DNA from: Nocardioides sp. | Lineage (GTDB): Bacteria > Actinomycetota > Actinomycetes > Propionibacteriales > Nocardioidaceae | Length of the DNA stretch: 64,000 nt | Assembly (NCBI GenBank): GCA_002729525.1 | Contig: PBYI01000069.1 | Coordinates: 1-64,000, forward strand | Direction: 5' to 3' | Part shown: positions 44,302-52,270 of the stretch, in pieces | Layout of the letters: every line of letters begins with the position of its first letter | How positions within the stretch are numbered: the first letter of the stretch is position 1 | Translations under genes and position numbers: made by a program | The notes under the pieces: model-generated | The model's database searches: none | The model's input: only the letters and a program-made list of their open reading frames with translations | What the model was told of the DNA's origin: nothing

Positions 44302-45405
44302 TCAGTGTGCCGTGGGGTTGATGAGGTCTGCGAGGTCGAGGTCGTAGAGGACGTCGCCGAAGGTGTGGCGACTCCCCCAGCCGACGTCGATCCCGCGCAC
44401 CCTGCCGATCGCGCCGACGAGAAGCAGCAGGAGAACGAGGGACCCGACCTGCTCCGCGGCCGGTGAGTCACCGGTCGCCGCGAGCCCCGCGTGCGGGACG
44501 TGGTCGGGGATCGCGTCCAGGGAGGTGCGCGCGTAGGGCTCCTCCCGGACGCCGTACAGGGCGACGACGCCGGCCTCGGCCAGGCGGGGCAGCATCATCT
44601 GGTAGCGCCCGTGGGCGAAGTTGCGGTACTCCGACATGCTCAGCTCGCCGAGCCCGGACTCGGCGAACTTGGAGTCCAGGTCGATGGCCGCCGTCTTGGT
44701 GTCCGGCCCGTGCAGGAACACCAGCAGCGGCTGCGCCAGCGCCTCGCCGAGGACGTCGACGACGTGGTCGAGGGCGGCGTCGACGTCGGTGACCTCCGGA
44801 CCACCGGGCAGCAGGTCGGCCAGGGAGGCGGGCACCGTGCCCAGCGTCGGGTGGGCCTGGGCGAACGCGCGGGCCAGGACGACGGCCTGGGCGAGCAGCA
44901 CGTTGACCGCGACCCAGCCGTGCACGTCCGGGAGCAGCTCGAAGGCGAAGACGTCGACGTCGGTGCCGGCGAGCAGCTGCTCACCTGGCGAGTCGACCTT
45001 GCCGCAGAAGACCGCAGCGTCGACGGGCACCTGCGGCAGCAGGCGGCAGCAGGCGAGGGAGTCGCTGTGGCCGCCGCTGGCCGTCACCAGGAGCACGGCG
45101 GTGTCGACGGCGTCGCCGAGGAGGTAGAGGTCCATCGGCTCCCGGCTGGCGCCCAGCCGACCGGTCGCGCGCTGGTGCAGCTGGGCGGCGAGCTGGGCCA
45201 CGGCCAGGGAGCCGCCGGCGCCCGCCGCGACGAGCGGACGGTCGCCGTGGTCGCGGAGCCAGGCGGCCAGGTCGGTGACGTCGACGGCCGCGGCCTCGGC
45301 GTACGTCTTCTCGAGCTGGCGGAGCTCGTCGACGTAGTCGATGACGACGAACCGCTCGAAGTCGGTCGCCCCTGGTGCGGCGGGGGCGTGAGGGTCGGCA
45401 GGCAT
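44302..45405 (-). CDS. SIS-domain protein (putative sugar isomerase/lyase)
   Basis: A 367-residue cytoplasmic protein. It has two SIS-like halves: the first with LVAAGAGGSLAVAQLAAQLH, a Ser/Gly pocket and VTASGGHSDSLACCRLLPQV; the second shows LLVFLHGPDTKTAAIDLDSK, then ESGLGELSMSEYRNFAHGRY. SIS domains bind phosphosugars and act in aldose-ketose isomerases, aminosugar deaminases and lyases. Placement at the head of the importer operon and the RpiR SIS regulator at its end imply a phosphosugar intermediate. Reaction unknown. Confidence 0.78.
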   Translation of the reverse strand: MPADPHAPAAPGATDFERFVVIDYVDELRQLEKTYAEAAAVDVTDLAAWLRDHGDRPLVAAGAGGSLAVAQLAAQLHQRATGRLGASREPMDLYLLGDAVDTAVLLVTASGGHSDSLACCRLLPQVPVDAAVFCGKVDSPGEQLLAGTDVDVFAFELLPDVHGWVAVNVLLAQAVVLARAFAQAHPTLGTVPASLADLLPGGPEVTDVDAALDHVVDVLGEALAQPLLVFLHGPDTKTAAIDLDSKFAESGLGELSMSEYRNFAHGRYQMMLPRLAEAGVVALYGVREEPYARTSLDAIPDHVPHAGLAATGDSPAAEQVGSLVLLLLLVGAIGRVRGIDVGWGSRHTFGDVLYDLDLADLINPTAH

Positions 45406-45489
45406 GGTCTCTTCTCTGTCGGTCGTGCGGGCAGGACGGGTCGGGCGGCCGGGGTCTCCGGGCGCCGAGGTGCGGTGGGTGGATGGGTG

Positions 45490-45509
45490 GCCCCGTGGCG
45501 GGACGGGGC
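45490..45509 (-). terminator. Hairpin after the methyltransferase gene
   Basis: GCCCCGT (45490-45496) pairs with ACGGGGC (45503-45509), 6 nt after the stop at 45515. It may partly separate the methyltransferase transcript from the SIS/ABC genes downstream. Confidence 0.4.
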
Positions 45510-45514
45510 GGGCG

Positions 45515-46675
45515 TCAGTCCGCCGGCGCGTCCCCCAGCCGGGCGAGGATCGTGTCGTTGTTGGGGTCGGATGGCGCGCGGTGCACGGTGACGTCGGTGA
45601 AGCCGGCGGCGCGCAGCGCGGCGACGTACGACGAGGTGCCCCACATGCCGCCGGGGGCGATCCCCTCGCGTCGCTTGGCGAGCGGGAGGCAGTGGTAGAG
45701 CCCGAAGCCGAGCACGCCGAGGGCGTGCGCGTCGCGGGTGTCGTGGTCGAGGTCCCCGGTGAAGCCGAGCTCGTGGAGGTAGAGGACGCCGCCGGGGGCC
45801 AGCAGGCGACGGGCGCGGGCGAGGAATCCTGCTGGGTCGGCCAGGTCGTGGACGAGGTTGGCGGCCATGACGAGGTCGAACGGGCCGTCCGCCGCGAGAG
45901 CGGCCAGCGGGTCGGTGCTGTCGGTTCCGTCGTGAGGCAGGTCCTCGACGTCCACCACGTGCGCCTCGACGTTGGTGAGACCCGCCTCGGCCACCCGCTG
46001 CCGCGTCGCCTCGACGGAACCGGCCGACTGGTCGACGCCGACGAGGTGGGCCTCGGGGAACCGGCCGGCCAGGAGGCCGAGGGCCTGCCCGGTGCCGCAG
46101 CCCACGTCGAGCACCCGCCCGCCCGCCTCCAGCGCCTCGGTCACGCCGAGCAGCGGGACGACCTCGTCGAGGAGCGCACGGGCGAAGATCGGACCGCTCT
46201 CGCCGGCGAGGACCTCCACGATCCGGCCCTCGTACGACGACGCGGGGATGCCGCCGCCGGTGCGTGCGGCCTCGACGAGCTGGTCCTCGAGGGTGGCGAG
46301 GGCGGTGATCTGGGTGGTGATGCGCGACCAGTGCGCCGGTCCACCGCGCGGGGTGAGCACGACCTCGTAGCCGGGGCGCAGGCCGAAGCGCGGCGCGTCG
46401 GCGTCGCCGACCTGTGCGGCCATGCCCCCGGCGACCAGGCCCCACACCCACTCCTGCACGTAACGGGCGTCCACGCCGGCCCGCTCGCCGATCTCCACGG
46501 TGCTCCGCGCGACGCCGTCGGCCATCGCCTCGTGCAGGCCGAGGCGCTCCCCGAAGGACAGGAGCAGGCCCAGCCAGGCGTCGTTCATGACCCGGACGAC
46601 GTGGTCGGTCGCCGCCTGGACGTCGGGGTGCTCGGGGTCCCGGTGCTGGGGACCGGGCTCGTCGGTGGACCGCAT
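45515..46675 (-). CDS. Winged-helix SAM-dependent methyltransferase
   Basis: A 386-residue protein. The N-terminal about 150 residues form a helical/winged-helix dimerisation domain (LHEAMADGVARSTVEIGERA). The class I methyltransferase follows, with motif I VLDVGCGTGQALGLLAGRFP, then LVGVDQSAGSVEATRQRVAE and LVMAANLVHDLADP. Family relatives (Rv2258c-like) methylate small molecules. It is divergent from the GntR regulator and sits at the head of the importer genes, so it may be co-controlled. The acceptor is not known. Confidence 0.83.
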   Translation of the reverse strand: MRSTDEPGPQHRDPEHPDVQAATDHVVRVMNDAWLGLLLSFGERLGLHEAMADGVARSTVEIGERAGVDARYVQEWVWGLVAGGMAAQVGDADAPRFGLRPGYEVVLTPRGGPAHWSRITTQITALATLEDQLVEAARTGGGIPASSYEGRIVEVLAGESGPIFARALLDEVVPLLGVTEALEAGGRVLDVGCGTGQALGLLAGRFPEAHLVGVDQSAGSVEATRQRVAEAGLTNVEAHVVDVEDLPHDGTDSTDPLAALAADGPFDLVMAANLVHDLADPAGFLARARRLLAPGGVLYLHELGFTGDLDHDTRDAHALGVLGFGLYHCLPLAKRREGIAPGGMWGTSSYVAALRAAGFTDVTVHRAPSDPNNDTILARLGDAPAD

Positions 46676-46697
46676 GCCGAGGACCTTAGGAGCCTGA

Positions 46698-46735
46698 ATT
46701 CCATGATTCGATAGTTGCGATGGAATTTCATTCCA
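46698..46735. promoter_or_regulatory. Divergent operator upstream of methyltransferase and GntR genes
   Basis: TGGAAT-TTC-ATTCCA (46721-46735) is a perfect inverted repeat with 6-bp arms, and ATTCCAT (46698-46704) with ATGGAAT (46720-46726) gives a second, wider one. The stretch is AT-rich compared with its surroundings. Half-sites of TGGAAT are plausible contacts for the adjacent GntR protein, controlling both operons. Confidence 0.55.
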
Positions 46736-46925
46736 CTGTTACACCTGCGAAACGGCTCCACCGAGACCATGGAAAGGGGAGAGAGGCGCACGCGTCCCGC
46801 GGCCCGCGCCGGGGCACCACCGCACGGGCGGTGTGGATCTCACCCACCAGGAAGGCCGCTGACCTGCAGGAACGACTGCCGGGTCCGCGTGCCGACGACG
46901 ATCGACCTCGAGGGAGCCCAGCACG

Positions 46926-47663
46926 ATGAGCCAGCCGGCCGATGCGTGGAACCAGATTCCAGACCTGATGGAGCGTGGTTCCGTACGGCAGCACGTGACC
47001 GCACGTCTGCGCGACGACATCGTCCACGGACGGCTCCGTCCGGGCGCCCGGCTGACCGAGGCCTCGCTGGGATCGCGCTACTTCGTCAGCCGCACCCCGG
47101 TGCGCGACGCGCTGCGCACCCTGGAGGAGGAGGGCCTGGTCGCCACCGCCGGTGCGCGCCGGTACGTCGCCCGCCTGGGCCGCCGCGGCACCGAGGAGCT
47201 CTTCGACCTGCGCGCCGCCCTCGAGCCGCGCGCCGCCGGGCGGGCGGCCGAGGCCCCCGACCTGACCGTGCTCCGCGACCTCGTCGCCGTCGTCTCGGCC
47301 GGCGAGCACGCGCTCGCCCGCGGCGACCTCGACGAGGTCGCGGTGCTCAACACCCGCTTCCACCACGGGCTCGTGCAGGCCTCCGGGTCGGTGGTCCTGC
47401 GCGACGCGCACGAGCCGCTCGCGCTCCGGCTGACCTGGGCGCACCCGCGCGAGGCGGGGGCCGGCCTGGCCGAGGCCTGGACCGAGCACCGACGGATCCT
47501 CGACGCCGTCGTCACCGGCGACGTCGCCACGGCCACCGCCCGTGCCGCCGCCCACGTGCGCGCCTGCCGCACGCGCTACGACGTACGCAGCGCCACGACG
47601 GCTCGCCTCGCCCGGCCGGCACCGCGCGGCCTGCGCCCGCTCGGACCGGTGGTCGGCCGATGA
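46926..47663 (+). CDS. GntR-family regulator (FCD-type)
   Basis: A 245-residue regulator. The winged helix is VRQHVTARLRDDIVHGRLRP, then LGSRYFVSRTPVRDALRTLE with EEGLVATAGARRYVARLG. The C-terminal all-helical FCD domain (EELFDLRAALEPRAAGRAAE, then NTRFHHGLVQASG and EHRRILDAV) binds a metal and a carboxylate ligand in related proteins. Its stop overlaps the amidohydrolase start (ATGA), so it is translated with the catabolic genes it presumably controls. Confidence 0.88.
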   Translation: MSQPADAWNQIPDLMERGSVRQHVTARLRDDIVHGRLRPGARLTEASLGSRYFVSRTPVRDALRTLEEEGLVATAGARRYVARLGRRGTEELFDLRAALEPRAAGRAAEAPDLTVLRDLVAVVSAGEHALARGDLDEVAVLNTRFHHGLVQASGSVVLRDAHEPLALRLTWAHPREAGAGLAEAWTEHRRILDAVVTGDVATATARAAAHVRACRTRYDVRSATTARLARPAPRGLRPLGPVVGR

Positions 47664-49030
47664 CCGACGCGCTCCCGCTGCTCCGGATCCGCAACGCCAC
47701 CCTGCTGCCGGTCGACGACTCCGGCGAGGACGTCCTGCACGACGCCTGGCTCGAGGTCGGCGCCGACGGTCGCGTGGCCGCGATCGGCACCGGCACACCC
47801 CCGTCCGGCCGGGTCGTCGAGGACCTCGACGTCGCCGGCGCTCTGGTCGCCCCGGGCTTCGTGTCGTCCCACAGCCACCTGTTCACCAGCGGCTCCCGCG
47901 GCCTCGGCTCCGACTGCACGCTCTACGGCTGGGCCGACGCGATGTACGCCCGCACCCGGGAGGCGACGCCGGAGGAGATCTACTGGTGCGTCCTGCACGG
48001 GTCGCTGGACTACCTCGACAACGGGGTGACGACCGCCTTCGACTTCGCCGACCCGCTGCTGCGCTGGGAGCCGATGGTCGACGGGAAGCGGAGCGAGGTC
48101 GGGCACCTGCGGCCGATCGAGTACGCCTACCGCCAGGTCGACGCGAAGGTCGACGCCGGGCTGCGGTTCGTGCACGCCATCCAGCTCGACGAGTCGGTCG
48201 GCACCGACGAGGAGATCCTCGAGCGGCTCGGTGCCGGGGTCGCCCACGCCCGGACCGCACCGGCCGACCAACTCCTGCGGGCGTCGGTGAGCGGCGGTGT
48301 GCAGTGGGCCCGTCGCCGCGACGCCGCGGACCTGGAGGCCGAGGCGATGGAGCGCTTCCGGCTGATGAACCAGGCTCACTTCCTGGAGACGCCGGAGGCC
48401 GTCGAGCACCAGCGCAGCAGGTTCGCCTGGCTGCGCGAGGCCGGTCTGCTCGGCTCGGACTTCGTCTTCGGCCACTTCGTGCAGACGACACCCGAGATCC
48501 TCGACGAGGCCGCGGCCAACGGCTGCGCGGTGTCCTGGCAGCCGGCCGCCAACGGGCGCCTCGGCTCCGGCGTGGCCGACGTGGTGGGCATGCGCGAGCG
48601 CGGGATGCGCGTCGGCATCGGTCTCGACGACCAGGCCTGCTCCGACCTCGCCGACCCCTGGCAGAGCATGCGGCTCGGCCTCTACACGCTGCGCGCGACC
48701 GGCACACCGCCGTCGTCGCTCCTCCCGCGCGACCTGCTGCGGATCCACACCCGCGGTGCGGCCGAGGCGCTCGGTGTCGACGACCGCGTCGGCAGCCTGG
48801 AGGTCGGCAAGCAGGCCGACCTCGTCGTGGTCGACCCGCGGCACCCCGACGTGGGACCGCTGTGGGACCCGGTCGCGAGCTACGTGCTGTCGATGAGCCT
48901 GCGCAACCTGCGACGGGTCGTCGTCGGCGGCCGCACGGTCAGCGTCGACGGCGTGTCGACCAACCCGGTCGCCGACGAGGCGCGGGCCAAGCTGCACGAG
49001 GTCATGCACGCGATCGCGGTGCGGTCGTGA
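47660..49030 (+). CDS. Amidohydrolase (deaminase-type, TrzN/SsnA-like)
   Basis: A 456-residue TIM-barrel hydrolase. Metal ligands are HSH (H71, H73 in GFVSSHSHLFTSGSRGLGS), a His in FVFGHFVQTTPEILDEAA, and Asp in GIGLDDQACSDLADPW. The C-terminal LGVDDRVGSLEVGKQADLVV and VSYVLS-like region complete the composite barrel. This subgroup includes cytosine/guanine-type and triazine deaminases or chlorohydrolases, so hydrolytic deamination of an N-heterocycle is likely. First enzyme gene of the GntR operon, with overlaps on both sides. Confidence 0.86.
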   Translation: MTDALPLLRIRNATLLPVDDSGEDVLHDAWLEVGADGRVAAIGTGTPPSGRVVEDLDVAGALVAPGFVSSHSHLFTSGSRGLGSDCTLYGWADAMYARTREATPEEIYWCVLHGSLDYLDNGVTTAFDFADPLLRWEPMVDGKRSEVGHLRPIEYAYRQVDAKVDAGLRFVHAIQLDESVGTDEEILERLGAGVAHARTAPADQLLRASVSGGVQWARRRDAADLEAEAMERFRLMNQAHFLETPEAVEHQRSRFAWLREAGLLGSDFVFGHFVQTTPEILDEAAANGCAVSWQPAANGRLGSGVADVVGMRERGMRVGIGLDDQACSDLADPWQSMRLGLYTLRATGTPPSSLLPRDLLRIHTRGAAEALGVDDRVGSLEVGKQADLVVVDPRHPDVGPLWDPVASYVLSMSLRNLRRVVVGGRTVSVDGVSTNPVADEARAKLHEVMHAIAVRS

Positions 49031-49857
49031 TGGCGCGCCCGGCTCTCGCGGTCCTGGTGCCCGGCCCCGCGGGCGACGGCTCCTGGGTCGACGCCGCGCT
49101 GGCGTCGTACGACGGTGTGGTCGCGGGCGAGGACGTCGTCGTGGTGCACGGGACGCCCGACCGGCTGCCTGACGCCGACGTGGTGCTCGCGCACGGCATC
49201 CAGTACGCCCCGCTGGTGCGCGCGGCTCCTGACCGGACGGTCGTGATGAGCGACGTGCCGGCCTCCGTCGAGGGGCTCGGGCACGCCACGCTCGTCGACT
49301 GGGCCTGGTACGAGGCGGCCCGGGTCGCCGGACGCGTCGCGGCGGTGGTCGCCGACGGCCTGCCCGTCGGCCTGGTCGCCGGCCCCGCCGTCCCCACCCA
49401 GCGCAAGGTGGCCGACGCCTTCTCGGCCGGCGTCGCCGACGCCGGGACCGGCTGCGCCACAGTGGCCGTGCACCTGCCGTCGTTCGACGACGTCGCCGGC
49501 GGTCGTGGGGCCGGCACCCGCCTCGTGGAGGCGATGGGGTGCCGGGTCCTGCTCGGCACGGCCGACGGCGCGGGCGACGCCGCAGCGGAGCAGGCCCGCG
49601 CGGCCGGTGCGCTGACACTCGGCTTCCTCCGGCCCCACCCCGACGACCTCGGGCACGTGCTCAGCGACGTGACCGGCGTGCTGCGCGGGCTCGTCACCGA
49701 CGCGCTCGCCACCGGGCGCACCGGCACCGCTGCCGGGCACGACCGTCCCGTCCACGCCGGCCTCGCCTCCGGCCACCTCGACCTCGTCCTGAGCGACCAC
49801 GTCGGCGCCGCCGCCGTACGCGCTCGGGCGGACGCCCTCGCGGCGTACGCGGGCTGA
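49030..49857 (+). CDS. BMP-like ligand-binding-fold protein without signal peptide
   Basis: A 275-residue protein whose ATG overlaps the amidohydrolase stop (TGATG). VADGLPVGLVAGPAVPTQRK followed by VADAFSAGVADAGTG resembles the fold of BMP/PnrA nucleoside-binding lipoproteins (GGM-x(2)-P-x(4)-F-x-x-GF-x-AG). There is no signal peptide or lipobox, so it is cytoplasmic, unlike BMP proteins of importers. It could be an enzyme or a binding protein for a nucleoside-like intermediate. Family assignment is tentative. Confidence 0.58.
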   Translation: MARPALAVLVPGPAGDGSWVDAALASYDGVVAGEDVVVVHGTPDRLPDADVVLAHGIQYAPLVRAAPDRTVVMSDVPASVEGLGHATLVDWAWYEAARVAGRVAAVVADGLPVGLVAGPAVPTQRKVADAFSAGVADAGTGCATVAVHLPSFDDVAGGRGAGTRLVEAMGCRVLLGTADGAGDAAAEQARAAGALTLGFLRPHPDDLGHVLSDVTGVLRGLVTDALATGRTGTAAGHDRPVHAGLASGHLDLVLSDHVGAAAVRARADALAAYAG

Positions 49858-49910
49858 CCCGCACCCAGACCTCCGGAGCACCGGACGCACCACCACATGG
49901 AGAACCACCG

Positions 49911-51059
49911 ATGACCACCCTCACCCTGCCCCTCGTGGAGGCCTGCCCGAAGAAGATGCGGCTCGGCCCCTGCGGCGGGGTCGGCCCCGACGGCGGCTGC
50001 GAGATCGACCCGTCGCACGCCTGCCTCTTCCTCGAGCCGGAGTGGGCGTCCGCCCAGGCTGCGTCCGCCCCGGTCACGCCGGCCACCCATCGCACCGCCC
50101 CGGGCACGAGCGCCTTCCAGGACCGGCTCGACTCCGGCGCCTTCGGCGTCGTCGCCGAGGTCAACGGACCCGACACCGTCGACGTCACCGAGTTCGTCAC
50201 CGCCGCCGAACGGATCGCCGAGGTCGCCGACGTCGTGTCGGTGACCGACCACTCCGGCGCGACCGTGCACATGGGCAACGTCGCGGCGACCGCGCACCTC
50301 CTGGCCCGCGGGCTGGAGGTGATGCCGACCTTCGGCTGCCGCGACCGCAACCGGATGGCGCTCCAGGGCGACCTGCTCGGCATCGCCAGCCTCGGCGCCC
50401 GCAACGCGCTGCTCGTGACCGGCAACCACCCGGAGGTCGGCGACAGCCCCGACGCCACGCCGGTGTTCGACCTCGACAGCCCCCGGCTGCTCCAGGTCGC
50501 GGCGCGGATGCGCGACGAGGGCCGCTACGCCAACGGCCGTCCGATCGAGGAGCGGCCGCGCCTGTACCTGGGCGCCACCGCGCACCCGTTCGCGCAGCCG
50601 TACGACGACCGCCCGGGGCAGGTGCTGCGCAAGGTGGTCGCCGGCGCCGACTTCGTGATCTCCCAGCACGTCTTCGACCTGCCGCTGTGGCGTCGCTTCG
50701 TCGACGGCGTCAACGCGCTGCGCGGCGACGCGCCGCCGTTCCACCTGCTCGGCGGCGTGGCGATCCTCCCCGACGAGCCGATCGCCCGCCGCGTCAACGC
50801 CGGCCTGCGCGGCTTCTCGATCCCCGAGGAGACCCTGACCCGGCTGCGGCAGGCCAGGGACCCGCAGGCCGAGGGCATCACCATCGCCGCCGAGATCGTC
50901 GCCGAGCTCGACGCCACCGACGGGGTGTCCGGCTGCCTGCTCGCGCCGGTCACCGGCCGCAGCAACGCGCTCACCGCGAGCGCCGAGCAGACCGAGCTGA
51001 TCGCCGAGGTCCGGCGCCAGGCCGGCGTGCCGGTGCCGGTGTCGGGGGCCGCTTCGTGA
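49911..51059 (+). CDS. MTHFR-like enzyme with N-terminal four-cysteine motif
   Basis: A 382-residue protein. Residues 10-40 hold C12, C21, C30 and C38 in ACPKKMRLGPCGGV and nearby, the Cys pattern of the MetV/MTHFR C-terminal zinc-binding family, here placed N-terminally. Residues about 65-370 are a MetF-type TIM barrel (FGVVAEVNGPDTVDVTEFVT, then ARNALLVTGNHPEVGD and FVISQHVFDLPLWRRFVDGV). Classical MetF reduces methylene-tetrahydrofolate. In a catabolic operon, folate-linked one-carbon removal is plausible. The 53-nt leader has GGAG 10 nt before ATG 49911. Confidence 0.76.
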   Translation: MTTLTLPLVEACPKKMRLGPCGGVGPDGGCEIDPSHACLFLEPEWASAQAASAPVTPATHRTAPGTSAFQDRLDSGAFGVVAEVNGPDTVDVTEFVTAAERIAEVADVVSVTDHSGATVHMGNVAATAHLLARGLEVMPTFGCRDRNRMALQGDLLGIASLGARNALLVTGNHPEVGDSPDATPVFDLDSPRLLQVAARMRDEGRYANGRPIEERPRLYLGATAHPFAQPYDDRPGQVLRKVVAGADFVISQHVFDLPLWRRFVDGVNALRGDAPPFHLLGGVAILPDEPIARRVNAGLRGFSIPEETLTRLRQARDPQAEGITIAAEIVAELDATDGVSGCLLAPVTGRSNALTASAEQTELIAEVRRQAGVPVPVSGAAS

Positions 51060-52141
51060 GCCCCCGCGCCGGCGGGGGCGGTGCCGGCGTGGAGGAGGGC
51101 TCCGTGATGACGGTGACCGGCCCGCTGGCCGCCGCCGACCTCGGCCTGGTCCTTCCGCACGAGCACCTCATCGCCAACGCCACCAGCCAGTGGCGGGTAC
51201 CGGAGTCCGACGAGGACCTCGCCGAGCAGACCCGGCCCTACCGGGCCGAGCTGCACGGCAAGGTGCAGACCCAGCCGTTCTCCTACCGGTCGGCCATGCA
51301 GCAGCTCGACCTCGACGTCGCCCTCACCGAGCTCCGGTCGTACGCCGCCGCGGGGGGTGGCACGGTCGTCGAGCTGGGGATCCCCGGCTATGGCCGGGAC
51401 GCCGCCGCCCTCCAGGTGCTGTCACGGCTCTCGGGGGTGCCCGTGGTGATGGGCTGCGGCGAGTACGTCGCGCACTCCCACTCGCCGTACGTCCGGCACG
51501 TGGGCGCCGAGGTCGTCCGCGACGTGCTCATCGACGAGATCACCGTCGGCGTCGGCGCCACCGGTGTGCGGGCCGGGATCATCGGCGAGATCGGCAGCGG
51601 CAACCCGGTCGACGAGCAGGAGCTCAAGGTGCTCGACGCGGCCGCGATGGCGCACCTGGAGACCGGCGTGCCGATCAACATCCACCGGTCGATCTTCCCC
51701 GACCCGATGGCCGGGCTGGTCGCGCTCGACCGGGTGCTCGACCACGGCGTCGACCCGGCGAAGGTCGTCGTCAGCCACTGCGACGAACGGCCCGAGCCGG
51801 AGTTCGCGCTCGCCGTCGCCGAGCGCGGCGCCTGGGCGGAGCTCGACACGTTCGGCATGGAGCAGTGGGCCTCCACGGCCCGCCAGGGCACGACGTACCC
51901 GGCGCGGTCCTACGACCACCACCGCATCGACATGCTGCTCCGGCTGCTGGACGCCGGGCACCTCGACCGGGTGCTGCTCAGCCACGACATCGCGATGAAG
52001 CCGCAGTTCAGCGCGTACGGCGGCTGGGGGCTCACCCACCTGCTCACCAACATCCGGCCACAGCTCGAGGCGCGCGGGGTCGCGCCGGCGGAGGTCGACC
52101 GGATCATGCGGGACAACCCGCGGCGGATGCTCGCGGGCTGA
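51056..52141 (+). CDS. Phosphotriesterase-like (PTE/PHP family) hydrolase
   Basis: A 361-residue TIM-barrel metalloenzyme from GTG 51056, which overlaps the MTHFR-like stop (GTGA). Metal ligands: HEH (H35, H37 in LVLPHEHLIA), His in GVPINIHRSIF and VVVSHCDERPE, and Asp in RVLLSHDIAMK. The bridging residue is Glu in IIGEIGSGN, in place of the carboxylated Lys of true phosphotriesterases, as in E. coli Php-type proteins. Homologues are often lactonases or amidases. Last gene of the GntR operon, followed by two strong hairpins. Confidence 0.87.
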   Translation: MSPRAGGGGAGVEEGSVMTVTGPLAAADLGLVLPHEHLIANATSQWRVPESDEDLAEQTRPYRAELHGKVQTQPFSYRSAMQQLDLDVALTELRSYAAAGGGTVVELGIPGYGRDAAALQVLSRLSGVPVVMGCGEYVAHSHSPYVRHVGAEVVRDVLIDEITVGVGATGVRAGIIGEIGSGNPVDEQELKVLDAAAMAHLETGVPINIHRSIFPDPMAGLVALDRVLDHGVDPAKVVVSHCDERPEPEFALAVAERGAWAELDTFGMEQWASTARQGTTYPARSYDHHRIDMLLRLLDAGHLDRVLLSHDIAMKPQFSAYGGWGLTHLLTNIRPQLEARGVAPAEVDRIMRDNPRRMLAG

Positions 52142-52145
52142 GCGG

Positions 52146-52177
52146 GGCCGGCCCAGCGGGGTCCGCGTGGGCCGGCC
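52146..52177 (+). terminator. First of two tandem hairpins
   Basis: GGCCGGCCCA (52146-52155) pairs perfectly with TGGGCCGGCC (52168-52177) over a 12-nt loop, 5 nt after the phosphotriesterase stop. Confidence 0.75.
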
Positions 52178-52181
52178 TGCG

Positions 52182-52240
52182 GGGGGCGGTGCACGGTCAA
52201 CCGTCCGGACGACCGGATCGGTTGACTGCTCACCGCCCCC
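52182..52240. terminator. Long composite hairpin between convergent operons
   Basis: Three nested stems: GGGGGCGGTG/CACCGCCCCC (52182-52191, 52231-52240), GTCAACC/GGTTGAC (52196-52202, 52220-52226) and TCCGG/CCGGA (52204-52208, 52213-52217) closed by ACGA. It can stop transcription in both directions. Confidence 0.75.
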
Positions 52241-52270
52241 GGGCACTCCCCGGAGGCGGCCGGGCCGGCC

